In this document: positions 33,159-41,321 of the stretch, piece by piece
Layout of the letters: each line of letters opens with the position of its first letter
Numbering within the stretch: the first letter of the stretch is position 1
Source: Trichloromonas sp034006665
Lineage (GTDB): Bacteria > Desulfobacterota > Desulfuromonadia > Desulfuromonadales > Trichloromonadaceae
Direction: 5' to 3'
NCBI RefSeq assembly: GCF_034006665.1
Contig: NZ_JAVESI010000003.1
Location: 62,001-126,000, forward strand
Length of the DNA stretch: 64,000 bases
Translations under genes and position numbers: made by a program
The notes under the pieces: generated by a model
Database searches by the model: none
What the model was told of the DNA's origin: nothing
What the model saw: only the letters and a program-made list of their open reading frames with translations

Positions 33159-34779
33159 GGTTGTCCTCCCTGGCGATAATGAGTTTGATGGTAAAGGTGG
33201 TGCCGCGGCCGAGCTCGCTGGCGATGTCGAGCAGGGCTCCGTGTTCGTCGAGAATCCGCTTGCATAGCGACAGCCCTAGGCCGCTCCCCGAATCCTTGGT
33301 GGAGAAGAAGGGGGCGGTCACGGTGCGGATCGTCTCCTCGCTCATGCCGGGGCCGTTGTCGGTCAGTGCGATATGGATGCGCTCGTCGTGCAGGGAGCTG
33401 CGGGCGACGATCTCGCCGCCGCTGGGCATCGCCTCGATGGCGTTGGTGATCAGGGCGCGCAGGCAGTAGGCGATTTTCTTGAAATCGAGCTTGGCTTTGG
33501 GCAGGTTCGGTTCGAGATCGAAGCGGTAAGTGATGCGGTTCATCTCCAGGTCGTCGCGCATGCCGGCGAAGACCCCGGTGATCAGCTGATTGACGTCCCA
33601 CCAGTCGAGGGTCGGGTGCAGCGACTCGGAATAACTCAGCACTTCCTGCAGCACCTCTTCAAGGCGCCGGGATTCGCGGATGATCGATTCGATGTGACAG
33701 CGTTTGGCGTCATCCGGCGGCGTGTGTTTGAGCAGGCTGCGGGCGAATCCCCCGATAATGGTCAGCGGGTTGCGGATGGTGTGGGAGATGTTCGAGGCGA
33801 TCTTGCCGACCAGGGCCATCTTTTCCATGCGCACGATGAGCTCCTGCTGCTCGCGCAGGCGGTTGTTGGCCTCGGTGATCTTTTCCAGCTCCTCTTGCAG
33901 GCGCTCGTAGAGGGAGGCGCGTTCAATGGCGAAGGCCACGGGCAGAGCGAAGGTCTCCAGCGACTGCACGTCTTCGGCGGTGATCGGCCGGCCGTTGATG
34001 ATGTTGTCGGCGAGCAGCAGACCGATGCGGCGATTCTTGCTGACCAGCGGCACCAGCAGCAGTTCGCCGACGCCGAGGGCTTCCGCTTGGCGGCACTCGA
34101 TCCCCGGCTCTTCCCAGAGATTGCGGATGTGCCGCGTCCGCTGCTCGTTCAGGGTGGCGATGAAGAGATGGTCGGCGTGGCTCATGGGCACCGAGATCAT
34201 GGCGAGCAGGTCGCGGAACTTCTCCTTTTCCACCGCCATCTTCTGTTCCCGCAGGATCTGCCCCATATCCTGCAGGGAGTAGTCGTGGCTTTCGATCTCG
34301 TGCCAGATGCGTCCGGCTTCCTCGCGGTTGCGGGGGCCGACGGCGATATGCCCTTTGAGGGTCTGACGATCCTTGTCGACCAGCAGCAGAATCGCCCGGT
34401 TCAGGCCGAACCCCTTGCCGGCGGTGATGGCGGTCAGCGCCATGGAGAGAACCTCATCCAAGGAAACTGAGGTCTGCAGGATCTGGCTGACTTCATGCAA
34501 AAAACGGATTTCCCGGGTGCGGTCCGCGGCCTGCTGGGTCAGGCGGTGAATCTCGGCACGCAAGGCCAGCACTTCTTCGATGGCGTAGAAGAAGAAGGCG
34601 GGGAGCCCGTTTGAGCCGCCGTTCAGGTGCCGCAACTCTTCGAGGAAGTCGGGGCACTCCAGGCAACGCGTCAGAAACCGTTTTTTGCGGTTGAAGAGCA
34701 GTTCCTCGTCGCCGGGTCGCAGAAAGCGGCATTCGTCGGGAGAAATGATTTCTTTGTTCCAGCAGCAGCCTGAAGGCAC
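33136..34779 (-). CDS. Soluble GAF-domain sensor histidine kinase with Cys-rich N-terminus
   Basis: It is 547 aa from the GTG at 34779 (AGGAG 5 bases upstream); an ATG 15 codons earlier lacks such a site. The N-terminal Cys5, Cys6, Cys17, Cys39 and Cys42 (CCW..., RCLECPDF) suggest a metal or redox site. A GAF domain spans about 90-290, then a coiled coil. The HisKA box is ASNISHTIRNPLTIIGG, and the HATPase motifs are NAIEAM, DNGPGM and GSGLGLSLC. No membrane helix is visible, so the signal is cytoplasmic. It heads the minus-strand carbohydrate operon and partners the overlapping receiver gene. Confidence 0.92.
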   Translation of the reverse strand: MPSGCCWNKEIISPDECRFLRPGDEELLFNRKKRFLTRCLECPDFLEELRHLNGGSNGLPAFFFYAIEEVLALRAEIHRLTQQAADRTREIRFLHEVSQILQTSVSLDEVLSMALTAITAGKGFGLNRAILLLVDKDRQTLKGHIAVGPRNREEAGRIWHEIESHDYSLQDMGQILREQKMAVEKEKFRDLLAMISVPMSHADHLFIATLNEQRTRHIRNLWEEPGIECRQAEALGVGELLLVPLVSKNRRIGLLLADNIINGRPITAEDVQSLETFALPVAFAIERASLYERLQEELEKITEANNRLREQQELIVRMEKMALVGKIASNISHTIRNPLTIIGGFARSLLKHTPPDDAKRCHIESIIRESRRLEEVLQEVLSYSESLHPTLDWWDVNQLITGVFAGMRDDLEMNRITYRFDLEPNLPKAKLDFKKIAYCLRALITNAIEAMPSGGEIVARSSLHDERIHIALTDNGPGMSEETIRTVTAPFFSTKDSGSGLGLSLCKRILDEHGALLDIASELGRGTTFTIKLIIAREDNHGSLADR

Positions 34780-34945
34780 GGGATCTCCTGGCGGGAGGGC
34801 AAGAGAAAGATTACAAAAAATCATGACGAATTATATCAATAATGGTGGCTGATGCAATGGAAGATTAAATCTCATTGGGGATTTCCCGGTTCCGAATCAG
34901 GGAAGGCTCTTGCCTTGATCGCGGCGCCGGTGGCATAGTGCTGGC

Positions 34946-35863
34946 ATGAAACGCTATCGGGTTTTTTCCGAACACCTCAAGGAAGTTTACGGCGGCCGGG
35001 TACACAAGATCTCCGTCGACGCCGGTTTTTCCTGCCCCAACCGCGCCTTCGGCCGGGCCGGATCGGGCTGTATCTTCTGCGACCCCGGTGGCTCCGGCGC
35101 GGTCGGCATCGACCGCGCTCTAGGCGTGGCTGCGCAACTTGAGCAGGGCAAGGAGGTGATGATCCGCAAATACAAGGCGCGGCACTTCATCGCCTACTTC
35201 CAGCCCTTTTCCAACACCTTCGCCCCGCGGGAACGTCTGCGTGCCCTCTATGACGAGGCCCTGGCGGTGCCCGGTATTGTCGGCCTTGCCGTCGGCACCC
35301 GTCCCGACTGCCTGCCCGACGACGTCCTCGATCTGCTCGCCGACTACCACCGGCGCACCGATTTCTGGCTGGAGATCGGCGTACAGAGCCGCCATGACGT
35401 GACCCTCGACTTTCTTCGGCGGGGGCACGATTACGCCGCTTTTCTCAAGGCTTACGAAGGCGCCAAGGCGCGAGGCTTGAAGGTCTGCGTCCACGTCATC
35501 CTCGGCCTGCCCGGGGAGGATCGCGCGGCGATGCTCGCCACCGCCGATGAAATGGCGCGGCTGCGCGTCGACGGCATCAAGATCCACCTGCTGCATGTGC
35601 TCAAAGGGACGCCCTTAGGTGAGCTCTACGAAGAGGGGAAAATCACCATACTCGGCCAAGAGGAGTACGTCGGACTCGCCGTCGACTTCCTCGAACGGCT
35701 GCACCCGCAGACCTTCATCCACCGCCTCACCGGCGATGGTCCCCGCAACCTGCTGCTGGCCCCTCTCTGGTCGCTGAACAAATGGGAAGTGCTCAACGCC
35801 ATCGACGCCGAGCTGGAGCGGCGCGATACGCGGCAGGGAGCGAAATCACGGTGGCCGACGTAA
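34946..35863 (+). CDS. TIGR01212-family radical SAM protein (YhcC-like)
   Basis: This 305-aa radical SAM enzyme has Cys30, Cys42 and Cys45 as the 4Fe-4S ligands (GFSCPNR...GSGCIFC), in the wider-than-usual spacing of this subfamily, and continues with HVILGLPGEDR and FIHRLTGDGPRNLLLAPLW. The family resembles Elp3-like enzymes, but its reaction is not known to me. It reads away from the sensor kinase gene; the 5' region between them is about 165 bases. Confidence 0.92.
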   Translation: MKRYRVFSEHLKEVYGGRVHKISVDAGFSCPNRAFGRAGSGCIFCDPGGSGAVGIDRALGVAAQLEQGKEVMIRKYKARHFIAYFQPFSNTFAPRERLRALYDEALAVPGIVGLAVGTRPDCLPDDVLDLLADYHRRTDFWLEIGVQSRHDVTLDFLRRGHDYAAFLKAYEGAKARGLKVCVHVILGLPGEDRAAMLATADEMARLRVDGIKIHLLHVLKGTPLGELYEEGKITILGQEEYVGLAVDFLERLHPQTFIHRLTGDGPRNLLLAPLWSLNKWEVLNAIDAELERRDTRQGAKSRWPT

Positions 35864-35913
35864 GAGCGCTTTCCGGATCGCCCGAGATTGATGACGGCGT
35901 ACGGATATGGAAA

Positions 35914-35933
35914 GGGCGCGGCAAACCGCGCCC
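35914..35933 (+). terminator. Stem-loop after the radical SAM gene
   Basis: GGGCGCGG-CAAA-CCGCGCCC: a perfect 8-bp stem, followed by TTACGGGG. It resembles the dispersed GGGGC-type hairpins seen beside trpB2 and could be a terminator or a repeat. Confidence 0.55.
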
Positions 35934-36022
35934 TTACGGGGTAATAGACGGAAATGGGGGATTGGCTAGACGTTTCCCTGCGCCTCGGGCGACCCGGGGC
36001 CGGGCGCGAAGTCGGACGGGCC

Positions 36023-36151
36023 TCAGGGCTTGACGCTGTCCTGAAGGCCGACCGGGTTCGCTGCGGGGGATGACGCGCTGGTGCCGCCCCAGGAGATGAG
36101 CAGGAGCGAAGCCCAGACGATGCTGATGAGGATGACGACGGTTTTGAACAT
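36023..36151 (-). CDS. Putative small membrane protein (42 aa)
   Basis: The ATG at 36151 with AAGG upstream opens MFKTVVILISIVWASLLLIS, a single hydrophobic helix, then a short Gly/Ser/Pro-rich tail. It lies in the gap between the radical SAM and helicase genes, on the opposite strand. Short length makes chance possible, but the combination of site and helix supports it. Confidence 0.4.
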   Translation of the reverse strand: MFKTVVILISIVWASLLLISWGGTSASSPAANPVGLQDSVKP

Positions 36152-36287
36152 GGCGCGCACCTTACACCAGGGTCCGGAGTGAAATCAAGGGAAGATTAAT
36201 TCATTCCTCGCCTTGCGCGATTTTTTCTTTTCATGGTATTTATCGTGCGCCGCGCCCTTCCGCCACCCATCACCAATCACGGACGTT

Positions 36288-38327
36288 ATGAACCTTTCCA
36301 TGCTCAACCCCCAGCAGCAGGAAGCGGTCCGGCACGACCAGGGGCCGCTTTTGCTTTTAGCTGGGGCCGGTTCGGGCAAGACCCGGGTTATCACCAGCCG
36401 CATCGCCTATCTGGTCGGTGAGCGCGGCGTTTCCCCGGAGAGCATCCTGGCCGTCACCTTCACCAACAAGGCCGCCCGCGAGATGCAGGAGCGGGTGACG
36501 GATGAGGTCGGCCGCAAGCGAGCCAAGGGGATGGTCGTCGCCACCTTCCATGCCCTCTGCGTGCGCATGCTCAAAGAGGATATCGAGCGCCTCGGCTACA
36601 AGAAGAATTTTTCCATCTACGCCACCGCCGATCAGGCCCGGCTGGTGCGCGATCTGATGCAGCAGCTGGTGATCGATGGCAAGAAGTTTGATGCCGAGCG
36701 CCTGTTGTGGATCATCTCCGACGCCAAGAACCGCCTGGTGCCGCCGGAGCGTTTCGTCCCCCGGCTAGGGGACGAATACTCCACCCTTGTTGCCGCGCTC
36801 TATCCCCGTTATCAGAAGGCGCTCAAGGCTTTCAACGCCGTTGACTTCGACGACCTCATCATGCTCGCCGTGCGCCTGCTGCACGAGTTCCCCGAGGTGC
36901 GGGAGAAGTACCAGGAACGCTTCCGTTACCTGATGGTCGACGAATATCAGGACACCAACGCCGCCCAGTACCTGCTGCTCAAGCTGCTGGCCGGGAAACA
37001 CCGCAACCTCTGCGTGGTCGGCGACGACGATCAGTCGATCTACGGCTGGCGCGGCGCCGATCTCGGCAATATCCTCGACTTCGAAAAGGATTTCCCCGGC
37101 GCAAAAGTCATCCGCCTGGAGCAGAACTACCGCTCCACCGGCACTATCCTTGCCGCTGCCAACGCCGTTATCCGCAACAACAAGAAGCGCAAGGACAAGG
37201 CCCTGTGGAGCGCGGGCGATGCCGGGCGGCGCATCGAGTATCTGCGCTGCGAGGACGAGGAGGACGAGGCGCGGCTGGTGATGGAACGCATCCACGCCGA
37301 GCGCTTCAAGCACCACCTCGCCTATCGCGACTTCGCCATCCTCTACCGCACCAACGTCCAGTCGCGGGCCTTCGAAGAACAGCTGCGCTACGAGAACATC
37401 CCCTATGTGCTCATCGGCGGGCAGCAGTTCTTCGACCGCAAGGAGGTCAAGGACGCCATCGCCTACCTGCGCGTGCTCGTTAATCCCCGCGACGAGGTCA
37501 ACCTGCTGCGGATTCTCAATTATCCCAAGCGGGGCATCGGCGAAACCAGCGCCGACCGTCTCATCCGCCATTCGGCCGAACTCAGCCGTCCCCTCTGGGA
37601 GGTGTTGGCCGACCCGACCGGGGTGGCGGAACTCGGCGATAAGACGATGGAGGAGGTGACCGGATTCGTTGCTCTGCTGGAGCGCTACCGCAAATCCTTC
37701 GCCCGCAGCCGCGACCTGGCTCACACCGCCCGGGAACTCTTCGCCGAGATCAAGCTGGAGGATGAAATCTACCGGGGCACCGACGATCCGGTGAAGGCCC
37801 GCCGCCGCGCCGACAACGTCGAGGAGGTGGTGAACGCCATGGCCTCCTACGTGGAGAGGGAAGAGAAGCCGAGCCTGGCCGGATTTCTCGACAAGGTTTC
37901 GCTCCTCGATCAGGACCAGCTCAATCGCGACGGCAAGGAGAAGAAACTGCAACAGGATGCCGTCGTCCTGATGAGCCTGCATTCGAGCAAGGGGCTGGAA
38001 TTTCCCGTGGTCTTCATGGTCGGGATGGAAGAGGAATACCTGCCGCACAAAAAGTCGATCGAGGAAAGTTTCGATATCGAGGAGGAGCGGCGTCTCTGCT
38101 ACGTCGGCATCACCCGCGCCCGGCATCACCTGCTGCTCTTGAACGCCGCCGCCCGCAAGAAGTACGGCAAGCCCCTGCCCCGGGTGCCGAGCCGTTTTCT
38201 CGAAGAGATCCCCGCCGAACTTCTTGACCGCCAGACCGGCGACACCCCGCCCGTCACCGGCGAGGCCGAACAGGAAAAGATGGCCTCGAACTTTTTCGCC
38301 AATATGAAGGCGATGCTAGGGGAATGA
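36288..38327 (+). CDS. UvrD/PcrA/Rep-family superfamily 1 DNA helicase
   Basis: The likely start is ATG 36288 (MNLSMLNPQQQEAV, the family N-terminus), giving 679 aa; the frame is open 25 codons earlier. Motifs in order: LAGAGSGKT (Walker A), AVTFTNKAAREM, VDEYQDTNAAQYLLL (Walker B), GDDDQSIYGWRGA, NYRST, then LMSLHSSKGLEFPVVF and YVGITRARHHL. It unwinds DNA 3'-5' in repair and replication restart. A strong shared terminator separates it from the convergent b5-like gene. Confidence 0.95.
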   Translation: MNLSMLNPQQQEAVRHDQGPLLLLAGAGSGKTRVITSRIAYLVGERGVSPESILAVTFTNKAAREMQERVTDEVGRKRAKGMVVATFHALCVRMLKEDIERLGYKKNFSIYATADQARLVRDLMQQLVIDGKKFDAERLLWIISDAKNRLVPPERFVPRLGDEYSTLVAALYPRYQKALKAFNAVDFDDLIMLAVRLLHEFPEVREKYQERFRYLMVDEYQDTNAAQYLLLKLLAGKHRNLCVVGDDDQSIYGWRGADLGNILDFEKDFPGAKVIRLEQNYRSTGTILAAANAVIRNNKKRKDKALWSAGDAGRRIEYLRCEDEEDEARLVMERIHAERFKHHLAYRDFAILYRTNVQSRAFEEQLRYENIPYVLIGGQQFFDRKEVKDAIAYLRVLVNPRDEVNLLRILNYPKRGIGETSADRLIRHSAELSRPLWEVLADPTGVAELGDKTMEEVTGFVALLERYRKSFARSRDLAHTARELFAEIKLEDEIYRGTDDPVKARRRADNVEEVVNAMASYVEREEKPSLAGFLDKVSLLDQDQLNRDGKEKKLQQDAVVLMSLHSSKGLEFPVVFMVGMEEEYLPHKKSIEESFDIEEERRLCYVGITRARHHLLLLNAAARKKYGKPLPRVPSRFLEEIPAELLDRQTGDTPPVTGEAEQEKMASNFFANMKAMLGE

Positions 38328-38357
38328 AAAAAGGGCGGTCTGCAGGCCGCCCTTTTT
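38328..38357. terminator. Bidirectional intrinsic terminator
   Basis: AAAAAGGGCGG...CCGCCCTTTTT: an A-run on one side and a T-run on the other give a terminator that works for both the helicase gene and the convergent b5-like gene. Confidence 0.9.
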
Positions 38358-38365
38358 CGTTCCTC

Positions 38366-38626
38366 TCAAAAAATCCCCCACTTCTTCTTTTTCGGCGGTT
38401 CCGGTTCTTCCAGATGACCGACCACCGGAAAACGTTCCACCACCGCCCGCACATGGGGCGCCGACTTCAGTTCCTCGGTCAGATCCGCCCCCGCCTGGTG
38501 CATCCCCTGGTGATCCCCTCCCTGCCACAAGGGGCTGTCACTCACGTCATAGACCTTCTCGTTTACCGCCACATAGGCCTTACGGCCCTCGCGACCGTCA
38601 AATTTCGCCAGCTCTTCCCTGGTCAT
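38366..38626 (-). CDS. Cytochrome b5-like heme/steroid-binding protein
   Basis: The 86-aa protein begins MTREELAKFDGREGRKAYVA and contains VYDVSDSPLWQGGDHQGMHQ then AGADLTEEL, the small bacterial cyt-b5 domain. His39, His43 and His58 are candidate heme or ligand contacts. AGGAGG lies 7 bases before the ATG. It is soluble, with a Pro/Lys-rich tail. Possibly an intracellular electron carrier or ligand-binding protein; the family is poorly characterised. Confidence 0.88.
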   Translation of the reverse strand: MTREELAKFDGREGRKAYVAVNEKVYDVSDSPLWQGGDHQGMHQAGADLTEELKSAPHVRAVVERFPVVGHLEEPEPPKKKKWGIF

Positions 38627-39192
38627 AAATACACCTCCTGAAATGGATTTGCCTGTCTCCGGATGAAAGTCTCCGGACCGACCATTGTATTAAAGCATAG
38701 CCGGGAATCGGCGGATTGCCAGCCCGGACGCTTGCCGGTTTTTCATCTGGAGCTCAGGGTCCGGTCATCGGTTCGGTCTTTTAACTGAACCTATGCCGTC
38801 ATTTGCTTGTCATCCGCACATTGTCGATTGGCTATCTTTGGGTTTGGATAAATGCTCGGGATTTTTTTCGCGGGCATGCCGAAGAAACTTTAGCGAAAAA
38901 CTTACCAACCAAATTTTTGATGATTCTGAATTTTGTCGTGAAACTGGCGGCTTAGATTTCAATCCAATTATTAAAATATCCAGAAAAGTTGCTAGATAGT
39001 AAGCTAATATACCGATATTGTTTATGAAAAATTCCTTATAAAAATACTTTTGGTGCGTCGGATGCATTTTGTACAAAAGTGATATTTCTTTTCGCTCTTT
39101 TTTAAACCCGGTTCGCATCGGCGGCGGTGATCGGTTGGGAGGCTGGTTCCGCTTCCGGAGTTTTCCACGAAATCATGTAGACAGGAGGTAGC
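38627..39192. other. 566-base gap, AT-rich in its second half
   Basis: No convincing gene. A 68-codon frame at 38793-38999 has no ribosome site and no family likeness. From about 38790 to 39090 the sequence is clearly AT-rich compared with the coding DNA around it. It lies upstream of the barrel-cytochrome operon and so probably holds its promoter and control sites. No c-di-GMP/cGAMP (GEMM) riboswitch motif was found by eye. Confidence 0.6.
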
Positions 39193-40422
39193 ATGAGAGT
39201 CTGGCAAGGATTTTTGATGGGCGTGCTGCTGGTGCCGCTGGCCCTGTGGCCGGCCGATCCGGCGGCGGCAGCCTCGGTTTCCGGTCGGGCAAGTACCGTG
39301 CTCGAATGGTATGACTCGGCCAACGAGGAGACCTCGCTGCCGGTGTACCAGTACCTGCAACTGAATGCGAAGGATCTTGGCGCCAAGGGCTACAACTTCA
39401 AGGCCTACGGTCGGCTCGGCAACGATCTGCGCGACGAGGAGAACATCAAGAGCCGCCTCTATTACGCCTATCTCGAAAAGAAAGACCTCTTCGAGGGCTT
39501 CGATTTCCGCCTTGGCCGCCAGTTCATTTCCACCACCGCCGGTGCCTCGCTGATGGACGGTCTTTCCCTCAATTACACCCTGCTCGACGACTACCAGATC
39601 AAGGTCTTCGGCGGTGGGGACGTCAGCTACTACCAGGGTTACAGCGCCAAGGACGTGGTCACCGGCGTCGAGGTTTCCGGCAACTTCTTCGACAGCCTCG
39701 ACCTTTCCCTGAGCTATTTGCAGAAGTGGGACGAAGGTCTGCTCGGCCAGGAACTGCTTGGTTTCGACGCCAGTTACGACTTGGGCGGCAAGCTCTGGCT
39801 CTACAACGAACTGCAGTGGGACATCCTCTCCGAGCGGCTCAGCTATGCCCAGGTCGGCGGTAAATACCGCTTCGACTTCCCCCTGACTGCCCGCCTCGAA
39901 TACCTCTATAGTCTGCCGGTCTTCTCCTCCACCTCGATCTATTCGGTCTTCGCCGTCGCCGAATACGAAGAGGTGCTCGCCGAAGTCACCTACAATATCC
40001 GCCGCGACATCCAGCTCTTCGGCCGTTACGTCCGGGAGATCTATGAAGATTTCTCCGACGCCGACGTCTTCGAGGCGGGGATCGAGAAACTGCGCACCGG
40101 CAGCTTCTCCGGCTATCTCACCGGCGTCTACCGCATCGACGATGACGGTCAGGATCTCAAGGGCTTCAAGGTGCGCGGCGCCTATCGCCTCACCAAAGCG
40201 CTCGAGGCCGGGCTCGGCATGAATCTCGACGTGCTGGAACGGGAGATCGACTATTTCGACAGCGATACCGACAGCGACGACACCACCAGTCGCCGCTACT
40301 GGGCTGATATTTCCTGGCGCCTGACCGATACGCTCAACCTGGAAGGCAAGATCGAGCGGGTGGATAGCGATCTGTGGGATTACTACAATCGCGGCACCCT
40401 GCGTCTGAACCTTCTCTTCTGA
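39193..40422 (+). CDS. Outer-membrane beta-barrel protein of a porin-cytochrome cluster
   Basis: The 409-aa protein has a signal peptide ending PAAAASVSG. The mature part is made of alternating amphipathic strands separated by Asp/Tyr-rich turns and ends LRLNLLF, with terminal Phe. AGGAGGTAGC precedes the ATG. Together with the following 10-heme and 15-heme genes it resembles the Geobacter Ext-type conduits, in which a channel holds cytochromes across the outer membrane. It is not an MtrB homologue by eye. Gaps in the cluster are short (15 and 32 bases), so it is one operon. Confidence 0.85.
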   Translation: MRVWQGFLMGVLLVPLALWPADPAAAASVSGRASTVLEWYDSANEETSLPVYQYLQLNAKDLGAKGYNFKAYGRLGNDLRDEENIKSRLYYAYLEKKDLFEGFDFRLGRQFISTTAGASLMDGLSLNYTLLDDYQIKVFGGGDVSYYQGYSAKDVVTGVEVSGNFFDSLDLSLSYLQKWDEGLLGQELLGFDASYDLGGKLWLYNELQWDILSERLSYAQVGGKYRFDFPLTARLEYLYSLPVFSSTSIYSVFAVAEYEEVLAEVTYNIRRDIQLFGRYVREIYEDFSDADVFEAGIEKLRTGSFSGYLTGVYRIDDDGQDLKGFKVRGAYRLTKALEAGLGMNLDVLEREIDYFDSDTDSDDTTSRRYWADISWRLTDTLNLEGKIERVDSDLWDYYNRGTLRLNLLF

Positions 40423-40437
40423 CAAGGAGCATCCTCT

Positions 40438-41289
40438 ATGACCCGCAGAATATTATTCGCACTGATCCCGCTGCTGGCCGCCGGCGCGCTGCTGGCCTGG
40501 GCGGCGGGCTTCGACCACGAGGCTCACGTCAAGGAGTACGTCGACGGCGGCGATTGCGCGGCCTGCCACGTTGCCGGCGCGCCTTCCATCATCCCCGAAA
40601 TCGCCGTCTGTCTCGAATGCCACGGGCAAGAAGAGGTCGGCGGTCTCAGCCTGCCCGCGCCCAAGACCCACGGGCCGCTCTGGGCGCTCAACCACCGCGC
40701 CGAAGCCAAGGGCAACGCCATCGACTGCAACGCCTGCCACGAGCAGAGCGATTGCCTCGACTGCCACAAGGCCGGCTTCTCCCACGAGCAGGGCGCCTTC
40801 ACCAACAACATGGTCAACGTGCACCGCAGCGATTTCCACGTCACTCACCCCATCGCCGCCCGCACCGATCAGAACCTCTGCTCCAGCTGCCACGAGCCGG
40901 ATTACTGCAACGAATGCCACGACCGCTTCCAGATGCGCGGCGGCGACATCGGCAGCCCCTCGCACCGGCGCAGCTTCGAGCTGGGCTTCGACAACCCCGA
41001 TGTAGAAGCGATCCACGCCGGCATGAGCCCTAGCACCCAATGCGACCAATGCCACCTCGGCAGTTCCGTCGCTCCTGATTTCCACTCCTGGTCCGTCGGC
41101 CATGCCCGCGAGGCCCGCCGCAGCCTGGCCACCTGTCAGGCCTGCCATCCCGAGGGCGACGTCTGTCTCAAGTGCCACAGCGCCCGAGGCGGGGTCGTCG
41201 GCTTCAACCCCCATCCCAAGGATTGGGACAAGATGAAGGGAACCCTACAGAAAGCCAGCAATGGCCGTACCTGCCGCAAGTGTCATTAA
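40438..41289 (+). CDS. Decaheme c-type cytochrome, periplasmic
   Basis: The 283-aa protein has a signal peptide (ALIPLLAAGALLAWAAG) and ten CxxCH motifs: CAACH, CLECH, CNACH, CLDCH, CSSCH, CNECH, CDQCH, CQACH, CLKCH and CRKCH. The last ends the protein. Many extra His (HRSDFHVTHP, NHRAEA) could serve as distal ligands. AAGGAG lies before the ATG. It probably passes electrons from the periplasm to the barrel and then to the large lipoprotein encoded next. Confidence 0.93.
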   Translation: MTRRILFALIPLLAAGALLAWAAGFDHEAHVKEYVDGGDCAACHVAGAPSIIPEIAVCLECHGQEEVGGLSLPAPKTHGPLWALNHRAEAKGNAIDCNACHEQSDCLDCHKAGFSHEQGAFTNNMVNVHRSDFHVTHPIAARTDQNLCSSCHEPDYCNECHDRFQMRGGDIGSPSHRRSFELGFDNPDVEAIHAGMSPSTQCDQCHLGSSVAPDFHSWSVGHAREARRSLATCQACHPEGDVCLKCHSARGGVVGFNPHPKDWDKMKGTLQKASNGRTCRKCH

Positions 41290-41321
41290 CGCACAACCTG
41301 TTCACCAACCAAAGGAGGTAG

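Noticed and set aside
34900..34946. Possible sigma-54 promoter (GGTGGCATAGTGCTGGC) before the radical SAM gene
   Set aside because: It directly abuts the start codon and departs from consensus at the -12 element.
38793..38999. 68-codon AT-rich frame
   Set aside because: No ribosome site, no homology recognised, codon use unlike neighbours.
39022..40425. 467-codon minus-strand frame
   Set aside because: Antisense to the outer-membrane barrel gene, which has a signal peptide, good ribosome site and terminal Phe.
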